A stretch of DNA of 64,000 nucleotides from Halodesulfovibrio sp. (lineage in GTDB: Bacteria > Desulfobacterota > Desulfovibrionia > Desulfovibrionales > Desulfovibrionaceae). Location of the stretch: positions 1 through 64,000 of the forward strand of contig NZ_JAOARI010000037.1 of NCBI RefSeq assembly GCF_025210605.1, read 5' to 3'. The translations under genes and the position numbers were made by a program. Positions 48,979-56,590 of the stretch are shown piece by piece (position 1 is the stretch's first letter; every line of letters starts with the position of its first letter). The notes below the pieces were generated by a model that saw only the letters and a program-made list of their open reading frames with translations, made no database searches and was not told the origin of the DNA.

Positions 48979-49266
48979 TCATTCTCTTTCATCTGCAGAA
49001 ACAGAGGTGAGGTGTACTTTATTACTGCGCGGAAATTCTTGCTTGAGCAACGTTTTCATTTCTTTCTTCAATTTAGCTTCTTCTAGCTCATATTCATCGT
49101 TTGTGAATCCATGGCGAATAATGCGCAATACCGTGTTATTGACACGGTGTATTGTTATGTGTCGATCTTTTTTGAATGTGGCAATGCGGATTGCATTACC
49201 CTTCTGAAGAGATTTTACGCGAGCGAGCACAGTGGGAATTGTTCTATTAATATCTATCATCCGCAT
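48979..49266 (-). CDS. Small basic protein of unknown function (paralog of the 43671 gene)
   Basis: 95 residues; ATG at 49266 or at 49260, neither with a clear ribosome binding site. A -10-like TATTAT lies immediately upstream, so the message may be leaderless. It matches the 43671 protein over about 75 residues, best at the C-terminal KTLLKQEFPRSNKVHL. No recognised domain. It borders the repeat island at 49.6-50.2 kb. Confidence 0.72.
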   Translation of the reverse strand: MRMIDINRTIPTVLARVKSLQKGNAIRIATFKKDRHITIHRVNNTVLRIIRHGFTNDEYELEEAKLKKEMKTLLKQEFPRSNKVHLTSVSADERE

Positions 49267-49620
49267 ATAATACGTACCGCTGTTCAGAACTTCAAGGCAT
49301 CAACCTCTAGTTTGTGAGAGCAGGTTACGCACATTTTCAGTCATCGAATCCCCTCTTTTATACGCGATTGCGCTTCGTTATTTTTGCGAAAATGCGCATG
49401 GGAATTGTGGTCAGTAAAACACTGTGAGTAAAGCATGTTAGCTCTTTGGTAAGTTTTTTATATCTACAAGATTTAATTATAGAAAAAGTACTGTCTGAGA
49501 TTGCAGAATATAATGGCGAAGACCGTTTTTCAGGGTATGGTGGATACATGGATGCTTGTTTCCGAATGTTTGCGGAGACAGCAGAGTTAGTCCAAGCCGA
49601 CAGGCAGCAGTTGGCTTGCG

Positions 49621-49703
49621 TGTGGCAAGGCAGCGATGCCACACAACTCATCCTCCTCCCTTGCAGCGTCGACCGTGCCCCTTACCCCTCGGGCACGGTC
49701 GAC
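49621..49703. repeat. Two GC hairpins left of the inverted-repeat element
   Basis: TGTGGCA/TGCCACA (49621-49643) and GTCGACCGTGCCC/GGGCACGGTCGAC (49668-49703, 13-bp perfect stem). They lie in gene-free DNA after the 48979 gene. Neither is followed by a T-tract long enough to call it a terminator. Confidence 0.6.
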
Positions 49704-49715
49704 TCGTCTTTTCTG

Positions 49716-49898
49716 GTGTTCAGAGGGTGGGGCTTTGGAGGGGCGAGGGCTGGCTGCAATGCCCGATTGCTGCGTTATCTGTGAAAATTCTTCACATCGA
49801 CGTAGCGCTGCTACGCCTTCGTTTGCATTTCCCCAGATGCCTTGCTCTCGAACATTTCGCTGACCCCTCGCCCCTCCAAAGCCCCACCCTCTGAACAC
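49716..49898. mobile_element. MITE-like element with 34-bp perfect inverted repeats
   Basis: The two 34-bp ends (49716-49749 and 49865-49898), beginning GTGTTCAGAGGGTGGGGC, are exact reverse complements. The sequence just outside each end is CTG, a possible 3-bp target duplication. The 115-bp middle contains the CGTAGCGCTGCTACG hairpin shared with 6.6 kb. It encodes no transposase. A folded structural RNA or double terminator is the alternative. Confidence 0.5.
49771..49830. repeat. Dispersed element, intact copy
   Basis: TGCGTT, GTGAAAATTCTTCAC, TCGACGTAGCGCTGCTACG and CCTT in series. Homologous to 6610-6667. The core forms a perfect 5- to 7-bp hairpin. Confidence 0.6.
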
Positions 49899-50180
49899 CT
49901 GTACGAGCTTGAAGTATGTCTGAACACCTGTACGAGCTTGAAGTATGTCTGAACACCTGTACGAGCTTGAAGTATGTCTGAACACCTGTACGAGCTTGAA
50001 GTATGTCTGAACACCTGTACGAGCTTGAAGTATGTTTGAACACTGGTACGAGCTTGAAGTATGTTTGAACACTGGTACGAGCTTGAAGTATGTTTGAACA
50101 CTGGTACGAGCTTGAAGTATGTTTGAACACTGGTACGAGCTTGAAGTATGTCTGAACACTTGCACGAGCTTGAAGTAGTG
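49891..50180. repeat. Ten tandem 29-bp repeats
   Basis: Unit CTGAACACCTGTACGAGCTT plus GAAGTATGT, ten copies without spacers. Copies 1-5 read CTGAACACCTG, copies 6-9 TTGAACACTGG, and copy 10 CTGAACACTTGC with a changed end. The first unit begins inside the right inverted repeat of the element before it. Because 29 is not a multiple of 3 and the unit has no stop on the minus strand, all three minus frames stay open across the array; these are not genes. Confidence 0.95.
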
Positions 50181-50397
50181 TTTCTGGGTTTACCTGTGTG
50201 ATTACATTGTGTTGCCGAAAAGGTTGGTGGCGTGAATGTAGTGTAGGTGGAGAGGGTGAGAGTTTTATTACTCTTCGTAGCAAACATGGTTATAAAAAAA
50301 GAGGACGAAGTGTTAATTCATCCTCTTCTCGAGTGAAAAAGAAAGTAGGTTTGGATAAGCCGAGATTGCGTTTAAAAAAGATGTTTTTTCGCCTAAT

Positions 50398-50443
50398 GGG
50401 GGATGCAAGGGGCTTCAAGTCCCTTGCCCGCCGGAGGCATCCC
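50398..50443 (-). repeat. 3'-end module after the TPR gene
   Basis: On the minus strand, GCCTCCGGCGGG is followed by a hairpin (CAAGGG/CCCTTG) enclosed by GGGATGC/GCATCCC. It lies 53 bp after the TPR gene stop, in the same orientation relative to that gene as the modules after ogt and cysE. Confidence 0.65.
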
Positions 50444-50495
50444 GATCCATGCTAAACACGCACATTGTAGTCGTACGCTTTATATATCAAAACCG

Positions 50496-51536
50496 TTACT
50501 GACATAGCCCACGAGCGATAGCCCAGTTGATTTCTTCACATAGTCCAAGCGAACAACCTTTTTGGTAATTTGCGCATAGGGCAGGGTAATTTTTAATTAC
50601 GAGGTCAGCTGACCCATGCGAAATGTACAGGTGCGGATTTTTTGGCGAAAGAGAAATCGCTTTGTCATAATCCGCAATCGCCATGTACGGAAGATTCGCA
50701 CGGACGTAGGCAGTCCCTCTATCATGCAGGGCGACTACAAGGTTAGGATTTAACTTAAGCGCATCGTTGTAATACTGAATTGCTCCGAGTGTGTCTTTCA
50801 ATTGAAACAGAAGAGTTCCTTTCGCGTGCAAAAGATTGGGTTCTTCAGGATCAAGGTTTAAAAGCATAGTGATCTTTTCTAAGACCTGTTTCGGCTTTTT
50901 CCACGCTCCTTGTGAATATTGCGGAACGATCTTTCGGTATGCTTTCAGAGCGCTAAGACGTCTTGCTGTCTTATCGAAAAATAACTTCAAATCAGAATCA
51001 ATATACCGCAAATAATCGATGTGTTTATTTTGATATAGTGCATCGGAGTACTCTGCTAGTGCTGTTTCTTCCGCTACAAATATTGATTCATAGAGTTTTG
51101 AGCGACTTGTAGGCTGAAGAGCATCTCTTCGCTTTTCATCAAAGCGGGAAAGCGGGGAAATGGTAACTTCTGTACTGATGTAGTAATTTTCTACGTCATG
51201 TGACCGAAAGATTTTTGACCGGTGGAAGTTGTATAGCTGGTTAGCTGCAAGAGTCTCCTGCCGTGCACCGAGTGCAGGCGGGGTATCTGCCATCCATGCT
51301 AATTTTTGACGATGCTCAATCCATTGTGCTGCACGGGCAAAGGCACCATGAAGTGCAAAGGTTTCAGCAATCGCGGTAGCTGAAGACTCTGACATAGTGT
51401 AGCCGTATGGAATTTTAACGGTGTGTGACAGAGGTACTGGTGAAAGTCTTTCTGATGCAGCATGCGCTACCCCTGTCGCAAACAGGCAAAGAAAACTGAC
51501 TATAACAATTGAAAAATAAAAACGTGCATTCTGCAT
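50496..51536 (-). CDS. Exported TPR-repeat protein
   Basis: 346 residues from the ATG at 51536. A signal peptide ends near AHA-AS. The middle is helical without a known domain. Two or three tetratricopeptide repeats occupy about residues 230-320 (NPNLVVALHDRGTAYVRANL), then a short cysteine-containing tail. Probably a periplasmic scaffold. It starts 4 bp after the lipoprotein gene stop, so the two are likely partners. No clear ribosome binding site; a TTG at 51554 is the alternative start. Confidence 0.8.
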   Translation of the reverse strand: MQNARFYFSIVIVSFLCLFATGVAHAASERLSPVPLSHTVKIPYGYTMSESSATAIAETFALHGAFARAAQWIEHRQKLAWMADTPPALGARQETLAANQLYNFHRSKIFRSHDVENYYISTEVTISPLSRFDEKRRDALQPTSRSKLYESIFVAEETALAEYSDALYQNKHIDYLRYIDSDLKLFFDKTARRLSALKAYRKIVPQYSQGAWKKPKQVLEKITMLLNLDPEEPNLLHAKGTLLFQLKDTLGAIQYYNDALKLNPNLVVALHDRGTAYVRANLPYMAIADYDKAISLSPKNPHLYISHGSADLVIKNYPALCANYQKGCSLGLCEEINWAIARGLCQ

Positions 51537-51540
51537 GGGA

Positions 51541-52095
51541 CTATTTGGCTGCAAAAATTACCGGAATAGCAGGGTTGATCGCTTCCTGAAGTAATTCTGC
51601 AAGTAATGGTTCAATAATGTTTGTGTATGGGACTCCCTGTTTTTCAACAGTGGATTTATAGGTGGTCGGCAAGCCGTCGTTCACAGCAATGGTGAGTGTA
51701 AGTTCCCCGCGGTATTTGCCAACAGAAAGTGGGACAATGCGAAGCTCTGCAATGGTTCCTGTTACGCGGACAGGAAATTTTTTAATTTGCTGAGTGCTCA
51801 GTACATATTCAACGGATGCGCCATGCCGAACTAATTCGTTTTCTACGCCTCTGGTAACCCATGCTGCAACATTGGAAACAGGGGTAAGTTCTTTGCCTTT
51901 ATCCACCCCAAGTATTTTTGAAGAGCGCTTATCTGCAAATTGGACAAGCCCGATAGCATCAGTGTGTTGCACTTGGACAACTGGCAGATCTTTTTCTGGA
52001 ACATACCGTAACCGAACCTGCGAAGAAGCACAGCCGGAAAGAATGAGCAACGCTGCACAAAGAATAAATACGAACGGACGATACATGCGAAACAT
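51541..52095 (-). CDS. Lipoprotein of unknown function
   Basis: 184 residues. A lipoprotein signal peptide with lipobox LSGC puts the lipidated cysteine at residue 22; the next residues are ASS, without an Asp at +2, so outer-membrane sorting is expected. The mature part alternates strands and resembles YajG/LPP20-type lipoproteins only loosely. AGGAGG lies 5 nt before the ATG. First of a two-gene unit with the TPR protein. Confidence 0.8.
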   Translation of the reverse strand: MFRMYRPFVFILCAALLILSGCASSQVRLRYVPEKDLPVVQVQHTDAIGLVQFADKRSSKILGVDKGKELTPVSNVAAWVTRGVENELVRHGASVEYVLSTQQIKKFPVRVTGTIAELRIVPLSVGKYRGELTLTIAVNDGLPTTYKSTVEKQGVPYTNIIEPLLAELLQEAINPAIPVIFAAK

Positions 52096-52110
52096 ATGGC
52101 CTCCTGAAAT

Positions 52111-52578
52111 TTATATGGGCTGAAGGGGCAATAGTAGTCTTGTTAATATTTCTTTATCGGCAGAAAACGTTGTATCACTAAGGTATATTTCAATATCAGG
52201 TTTGTCCGCAGGAATTCTTCCGCTGGATGGCAACCATTCCCAGTATAGCTTGCTCCAAGCCTCTTCGAGGGTGTCGAATTTTCCCTGATGGGTGTACATG
52301 GCGAATTCTCCACCCGATACGTAACGTTCTTCTGCGATGCCCGAGATAATACAGTCTTCGGGGACGCTGACAGTGGCATCATAACGTCGTTGGTCTTTGG
52401 GAACTATTGAGGAGTCATGCCGTAAGCCTAAAAAGATACTGTGCTGTGATAACATATTATTTTTAGCTATCCAAAGGGATAGCTGGTTCCATGCTTGCGG
52501 CGCTGAAATTGTGTATGGACCGATTTCACGAACAGCAGCTACTCGAATATCGGGTAGCTTTTCAATAACAACTTTCAT
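52111..52578 (-). CDS. GyrI-like/SOUL-type small-molecule-binding protein
   Basis: 155 residues, a single effector-binding domain of the kind attached to AraC regulators (Rob, SbmC/GyrI). Typical segments are VAAVREIGPY near the start, the middle FLGLRHDSS, the later GGEFAMYTHQGKFDTLEEAW, and a C-terminal PDIEIYL. No DNA-binding domain is attached. AAGGAG lies 9 nt before the ATG. It lies 15 bp before the lipoprotein gene on the same strand. Confidence 0.87.
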   Translation of the reverse strand: MKVVIEKLPDIRVAAVREIGPYTISAPQAWNQLSLWIAKNNMLSQHSIFLGLRHDSSIVPKDQRRYDATVSVPEDCIISGIAEERYVSGGEFAMYTHQGKFDTLEEAWSKLYWEWLPSSGRIPADKPDIEIYLSDTTFSADKEILTRLLLPLQPI

Positions 52579-52725
52579 TCCAGAGTGCTCCTTGTAATGA
52601 GCTTAGTTGTATAGTGAAATGGTACGCAACAGCAACCCGAGAGTCACATTATTTGGAAAAAAAGCTTTCAAAGTACTAGCTTATGGAAGTGAAAATGCTG
52701 CAATAGGAATGTAAAATTCATCTTT

Positions 52726-52900
52726 TTGACATCTTGAGCTGTAGACAATAATGAAAATTGCGCAAAAAAAATGCATAAAACACTCGCAACTCCTGAGAAT
52801 TAACAGTATTCAGAGCATTCGTTATTGACAAACGCACTAAGCTTTGCGATTGCTCGTTGCTGGCACGAGCCCCGATAGAAAATTATCGGATCATATGATC
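52726..52900 (+). promoter_or_regulatory. Upstream region of the HU gene
   Basis: In the 356-bp gap between the divergent GyrI-like and HU genes are two TTGACA boxes (52726 and 52825) pointing toward HU, an interrupted dyad CCGATA/TATCGG at 52872-52889 and a 12-bp palindrome GATCATATGATC at 52889-52900. None of the -10 matches is good. The palindromes lie 35-60 bp before the HU start and could be operator sites. Confidence 0.35.
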
Positions 52901-52934
52901 TGTTAAACTCATACATTATGTAATGGAGAACTTC

Positions 52935-53210
52935 ATGACAAAAGCTGAATTTGTTGAAAAGCTTTTTACAAAAGCTAACCTTGCTTCTAAATCTCAGGCT
53001 GAAACTGTACTCGAATCTACCATCGAAGCTCTTACTGAAGCTCTCATGGACGGTGAGTCTGTAGTATTTACCGGTTTCGGTAGCTTCAAAGTTGTTGAGC
53101 GTGCAGCACGTAAAGGTCGCAACCCTCGCACTGGTGAAGAAATTGAGATTGCAGCAACTAAAGTTGTTAAATTTACTCCAGGTAAAACTCTTAAAGAAGT
53201 TGTAAAATAA
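52935..53210 (+). CDS. HU-type DNA-binding protein
   Basis: 91 residues from the ATG at 52935 (GGAG 6 nt upstream). Histone-like fold: N-terminal helices (MTKAEFVEKLFTKANLASKS), then the DNA-grasping arm with GRNPRTGEEIEI and the C-terminal helix PGKTLKEVVK. The Pro at the arm tip, which intercalates in DNA, is present. Single gene with a strong terminator shared with the convergent glycerate kinase gene. Confidence 0.95.
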   Translation: MTKAEFVEKLFTKANLASKSQAETVLESTIEALTEALMDGESVVFTGFGSFKVVERAARKGRNPRTGEEIEIAATKVVKFTPGKTLKEVVK

Positions 53211-53409
53211 TTTAAGATAGTACCTGCTGTACGCAAGTAGTATCAACTTGTTTACACCGAAAGTGCGCCGAGCTTTCGATTGAATACATAGTGAAAATGT
53301 AACTGTAGTATTTGGTTGATGCTCCACCTTGCTATCGTAGCAAAGTGATTCGGTGTTTGAAATACGGTTGGATCTACTTTGTATTCAAACAAATTTGTTT
53401 TGAATATAT

Positions 53410-53442
53410 AAATCCCGGACTGATTTGTTCAGTCCGGGATTT
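53410..53442. terminator. Bidirectional terminator between HU and glycerate kinase genes
   Basis: AAATCCCGGACTGA and TCAGTCCGGGATTT form a 14-bp perfect stem with a 5-nt loop, followed by TTCTTATTCT. It sits between two convergent genes. Confidence 0.88.
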
Positions 53443-53460
53443 CTTATTCTCGATGGCTAG

Positions 53461-54789
53461 TTAAAAGGCTTCGTGTTGCACCAGCGTGATACATATATCC
53501 ATCACGTTGGTTAGTGTGGGACCTGTTTGCAAAAGGTCGCCTGTGCCTTTTAAATAGTTGTATGAATCGTTATTTGCTAAATACAGTTGCGGGCTGATAC
53601 TGCATGCCTTTGCACGCTGTAACGAGTCGGGGAGAGCAAATCCTCCTGCTGCATCAGTCGGCCCGTCGGAACCGTCAGTTCCGGCGCATAGCATGGCTAT
53701 GTTCGGACATCCATCAAGGGCAACAGCGGCTGCCAGTGCCATTTCCTGATTTCGTCCACCAAGTCCATCCCCTGTCAGGGTAACAGTTGTCTCGCCGCCG
53801 GATAGCAGGCATAGCTTACCCGTTTGGGAGCTAAGAACGCTTTGGGCTTGCTTTGCAATATCAGCAGCAACAATGCGGGCTTCTCCGGACATACTGGATG
53901 TCACAATTTGTGGAGTATATCCAAATTGCTGTGCTTTGGCTGCCGCAGCATGCAGTGCCTGTTCATTCGTTGCGACGAGCACGTTTTGAACGGAATCAAA
54001 TGCAGGGTCACCAACTTTCGGTGTTTCGCAAATTTTCCCTTCTACTCCGTTTTGAAAGTGCGTCAAGATGTTGACCGGAACGTTAGCTGTGAGTTGGTAG
54101 CGTTCTAAAATATTGATGCAGTCTTCGAATGTAGAACTATCCGGTGAGGTTGGACCAGATGCGATAACGTCCAGATCATCACCAACGACGTCAGAAATAA
54201 TGAGAGCTGCGAGTGGGGCAGGGTAGGCTGCACGGGCAAGGTTGCCGCTGCCGAAGATCGACATGTGCTTACGGAGTGCATTAATTTCGTTGATTGTAGC
54301 TCCGCATTCTAGAAGAAGCTGCGTTACTTGTTTGCCTTCATCAAGCGATATGCCTTCCACAAGCGCGGGGGTGAGAGCGCTGGCTCCACCTGTGATGCAA
54401 CAGAGCACGAGGTCGCGTGCTCCTGCTTTGTTTACCAGTTCAAGAATTGCTCGTGCTCCACGTTCACCATTCGCATCAGGAACAGGGTGGGCAGCTTCAA
54501 TTGTGCGGACAATACGAAGAGGGACGGTATGCTCATATTTTACACAGATAATACCGTCGGTTATTCTGTCGCCTAAAATTTCTTCCAACTGTGCAGCCAT
54601 GGGGGCAGCGCCTTTGCCTGCACCAACAACATAAATATTGTCAAAAGTGTCGAGGGGGTACGTAGCAGTATCAATATGCAATGTATCACCATCTCGTGAT
54701 ACAAACCTGCTAACGGCTTTATCCGGAGCAACTGCTGTAAGTGCTGCGCCCAGTATTTCGTGCAACATATCTTTTGGATGTGCGTTCAT
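53461..54789 (-). CDS. Glycerate 2-kinase (MOFRL family)
   Basis: 442 residues. Phosphorylates D-glycerate to 2-phosphoglycerate, feeding lower glycolysis. N-terminal domain with IYVVGAGKGAAPMA and CCITGGASAL; C-terminal MOFRL domain with LLSGGETTVTLTGDGLGGRN and CAGTDGSDGPTDAAGG. Length is typical. It stands alone, with a perfect 15-bp palindrome 187 bp upstream and no associated glyoxylate genes in view. Confidence 0.93.
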   Translation of the reverse strand: MNAHPKDMLHEILGAALTAVAPDKAVSRFVSRDGDTLHIDTATYPLDTFDNIYVVGAGKGAAPMAAQLEEILGDRITDGIICVKYEHTVPLRIVRTIEAAHPVPDANGERGARAILELVNKAGARDLVLCCITGGASALTPALVEGISLDEGKQVTQLLLECGATINEINALRKHMSIFGSGNLARAAYPAPLAALIISDVVGDDLDVIASGPTSPDSSTFEDCINILERYQLTANVPVNILTHFQNGVEGKICETPKVGDPAFDSVQNVLVATNEQALHAAAAKAQQFGYTPQIVTSSMSGEARIVAADIAKQAQSVLSSQTGKLCLLSGGETTVTLTGDGLGGRNQEMALAAAVALDGCPNIAMLCAGTDGSDGPTDAAGGFALPDSLQRAKACSISPQLYLANNDSYNYLKGTGDLLQTGPTLTNVMDICITLVQHEAF

Positions 54790-54975
54790 AATAGATTTTC
54801 TCTGAAAATAATCGGTTAACGAAATGATGCTGCGCAGCGAAAAAAACGTTCCGTTGTGCTTAGCAAGAAATAACCAAAATTCACACGCAAAAAGATCATT
54901 ATGTAGTGAGCTGACATAAGCGGAAGTTGCAGCTTTGCAGATACCTCCTGAGTAAAAAGTGCTCTAGAATCGGGT

Positions 54976-54990
54976 TCCGACACTGTCGGA
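54976..54990. promoter_or_regulatory. 15-bp perfect palindrome
   Basis: TCCGACA and TGTCGGA flank a single C. It is in the 295-bp gap between lipA and the glycerate kinase gene, away from the two terminators, and looks like an operator. The regulator is unknown. Confidence 0.35.
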
Positions 54991-55040
54991 TCAGCACAAC
55001 AGGTTGGTGAACGAAGTCCTGCTGATACATGATAGTAAAA

Positions 55041-55073
55041 TACGCCGCTTTTCCACAGGTGAAAAAGCGGCGT
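55041..55073 (-). terminator. Terminator of the RACo-Rsm22-lipBA cluster
   Basis: ACGCCGCTTTTTC and GAAAAAGCGGCGT form a 13-bp stem with a 7-nt loop, 11 bp after the lipA stop. The tail on the minus strand (ATTTTACTATC) has only four T residues, so it may be a moderate terminator. Confidence 0.65.
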
Positions 55074-55084
55074 ACAATAATAAG

Positions 55085-55984
55085 CTAGTTTGCTTCGTTT
55101 ACAGACTCAGGTGCAGCTTCATCCGCAAACATGGCAGCATTGTATGAAGAGCGGACAAGCGGAGCACTGAACATGTGCTTAATTCCTTTGCTTCTGCCGT
55201 ACTCTGCATATTCTTCGAATACGTCAGGGTGTACGTATCGTTCAACTTCCGGATGCAAGCGGGAAGGACGCATGTACTGACCTATCGTTACGATATCGCA
55301 ATCAATAGCTGCGAGGTCATCGATAACTCCACGAACCTCTTCGTCAGTTTCGCCCAGTCCGACCATGAGACCGGATTTAGAGCGGCATCCTGCCTCTTTA
55401 ACACGTTCAAGCAACGTCAAGCTCTGCTGATAATCAGCCTGAGGGCGGATGGCATCGTAATGCATCGGCGGTGTTTCGACGTTGTGGTTAATAATGTCCG
55501 GCTCAGCATCAATGACTATCTGTAAAGAAGCTTTATCCCCTTGAAGGTCAGGAATAAGAACTTCGATGCTACAGTCAGGAAGCGTATCGCGTACAGCCTT
55601 GATTGTTGCTGCAAAGTGATTTGCCCCACCGTCGGGTAAGTCATCACGGGTGACTGAGGTAATAACTACATGCTTAAGCCCAAGACGTTTGGCAGCTTCT
55701 GCCACGCGTGCAGGTTCTTCTGCGTCAAGTTTTTCAACAGGATCATTACTGATGTTGCAAAAGGCACAGTTGCGGGTGCATGTGTTGCCCATAATCAAAA
55801 AAGTAGCTGTATGCGATGTAAAGCATTCGAACATGTTCGGACACTTTGCACTCTGGCAGACAGTATTAAGATTAAGGTCTTTTACCAGCTCTGTTGTTGC
55901 GGTGTATGTCTTGTTGCAAGGTATTTTAACCCTGAGCCAAGGTGGAATCCGCAAATACGGTTTTGAAGGCTTCTGTGAGCACAT
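55085..55984 (-). CDS. lipA: Lipoyl synthase
   Basis: Radical SAM enzyme inserting two sulfurs into octanoyl groups on lipoate-dependent proteins. 299 residues. The auxiliary cluster motif is [12 protein letters not shown] (C43, C48, C54) and the radical SAM motif CTRNCAFC (C69, C73, C76). The GCAGGAAG site before the ATG is inside lipB; the two genes overlap by 59 bp in different frames. The N-terminal PPWLRVKIP is a conserved LipA start region, so the overlap is genuine. Confidence 0.96.
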   Translation of the reverse strand: MCSQKPSKPYLRIPPWLRVKIPCNKTYTATTELVKDLNLNTVCQSAKCPNMFECFTSHTATFLIMGNTCTRNCAFCNISNDPVEKLDAEEPARVAEAAKRLGLKHVVITSVTRDDLPDGGANHFAATIKAVRDTLPDCSIEVLIPDLQGDKASLQIVIDAEPDIINHNVETPPMHYDAIRPQADYQQSLTLLERVKEAGCRSKSGLMVGLGETDEEVRGVIDDLAAIDCDIVTIGQYMRPSRLHPEVERYVHPDVFEEYAEYGRSKGIKHMFSAPLVRSSYNAAMFADEAAPESVNEAN

Positions 55985-56570
55985 GTTTTACTTCCTGCAT
56001 GTCTATGTCATTGCGACCAAGTTCTTTTTCGAGCGATGTAGGCTCTGCATCAGCAAGACCGCAAAGAGTGATTAACGAAAATAAATCAACGTCGGATAAA
56101 ACGTTAAATGCTAGTCCGTGGTAGCTTGTCCATTTCCGCATAGCGATGCCGATGGAACAGATTTTTCTGTTATCAATCCATACTCCGGGTCTGCCGTCCT
56201 GCCTTGTGGTCTGAAGACCATAGTGAGCGCAGGTTTGGATGACAACTTCTTCTAAATCGTGAAAGAGTCCGCGCATCCCACCCGGCTTTTTTGCTACACG
56301 AAAAATCGGGTATGCTACGAGTTGACCGGGGAAGTGGCAGGTTATGTTGCCGCCACGGGATGAATGGACAAGTTCTACATTCTGCTGTTGTAAAAATTCA
56401 TCACTGACGAGCAGATTTTCTCTGCCACCGTTACGACCAAAGGTAATCACCGGCGGGTGTTCAAGAAGAAAAAGAGTCTCTTCTGCTCCGTCTACAACGT
56501 CTGCAAGAGTTTCTTTTTGAATTTTTTCAGCATCAGCGTAGGAAATGAGTCCAAGATCAACAACACGCAT
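55926..56570 (-). CDS. lipB: Octanoyl-[ACP]:protein N-octanoyltransferase
   Basis: 214 residues. Transfers octanoate from acyl carrier protein to lipoyl domains, the step before LipA. Signature [20 protein letters not shown], with the catalytic lysine and cysteine expected in [17 protein letters not shown] and the following strand; the Cys is seen in [13 protein letters not shown] lies before the ATG. 20 bp after the Rsm22 gene, 59 bp overlap with lipA. Confidence 0.95.
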   Translation of the reverse strand: MRVVDLGLISYADAEKIQKETLADVVDGAEETLFLLEHPPVITFGRNGGRENLLVSDEFLQQQNVELVHSSRGGNITCHFPGQLVAYPIFRVAKKPGGMRGLFHDLEEVVIQTCAHYGLQTTRQDGRPGVWIDNRKICSIGIAMRKWTSYHGLAFNVLSDVDLFSLITLCGLADAEPTSLEKELGRNDIDMQEVKHVLTEAFKTVFADSTLAQG

Positions 56571-56590
56571 CGTTTTATCCTATTCAGCAC

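Noticed and set aside
49446..49784. 112-codon plus-strand frame
   Set aside because: It starts with TTG without a ribosome binding site and runs through the hairpins and the inverted repeat; at most a decayed fragment.
49891..50180. CRISPR array
   Set aside because: Units are contiguous with no unique spacers and no cas genes in the window.
49587..50287. Three long overlapping minus-strand frames across the 29-bp repeats
   Set aside because: The unit is 29 bp and lacks stops in every minus frame, so long frames arise by periodicity; no ribosome binding site and no sensible composition.
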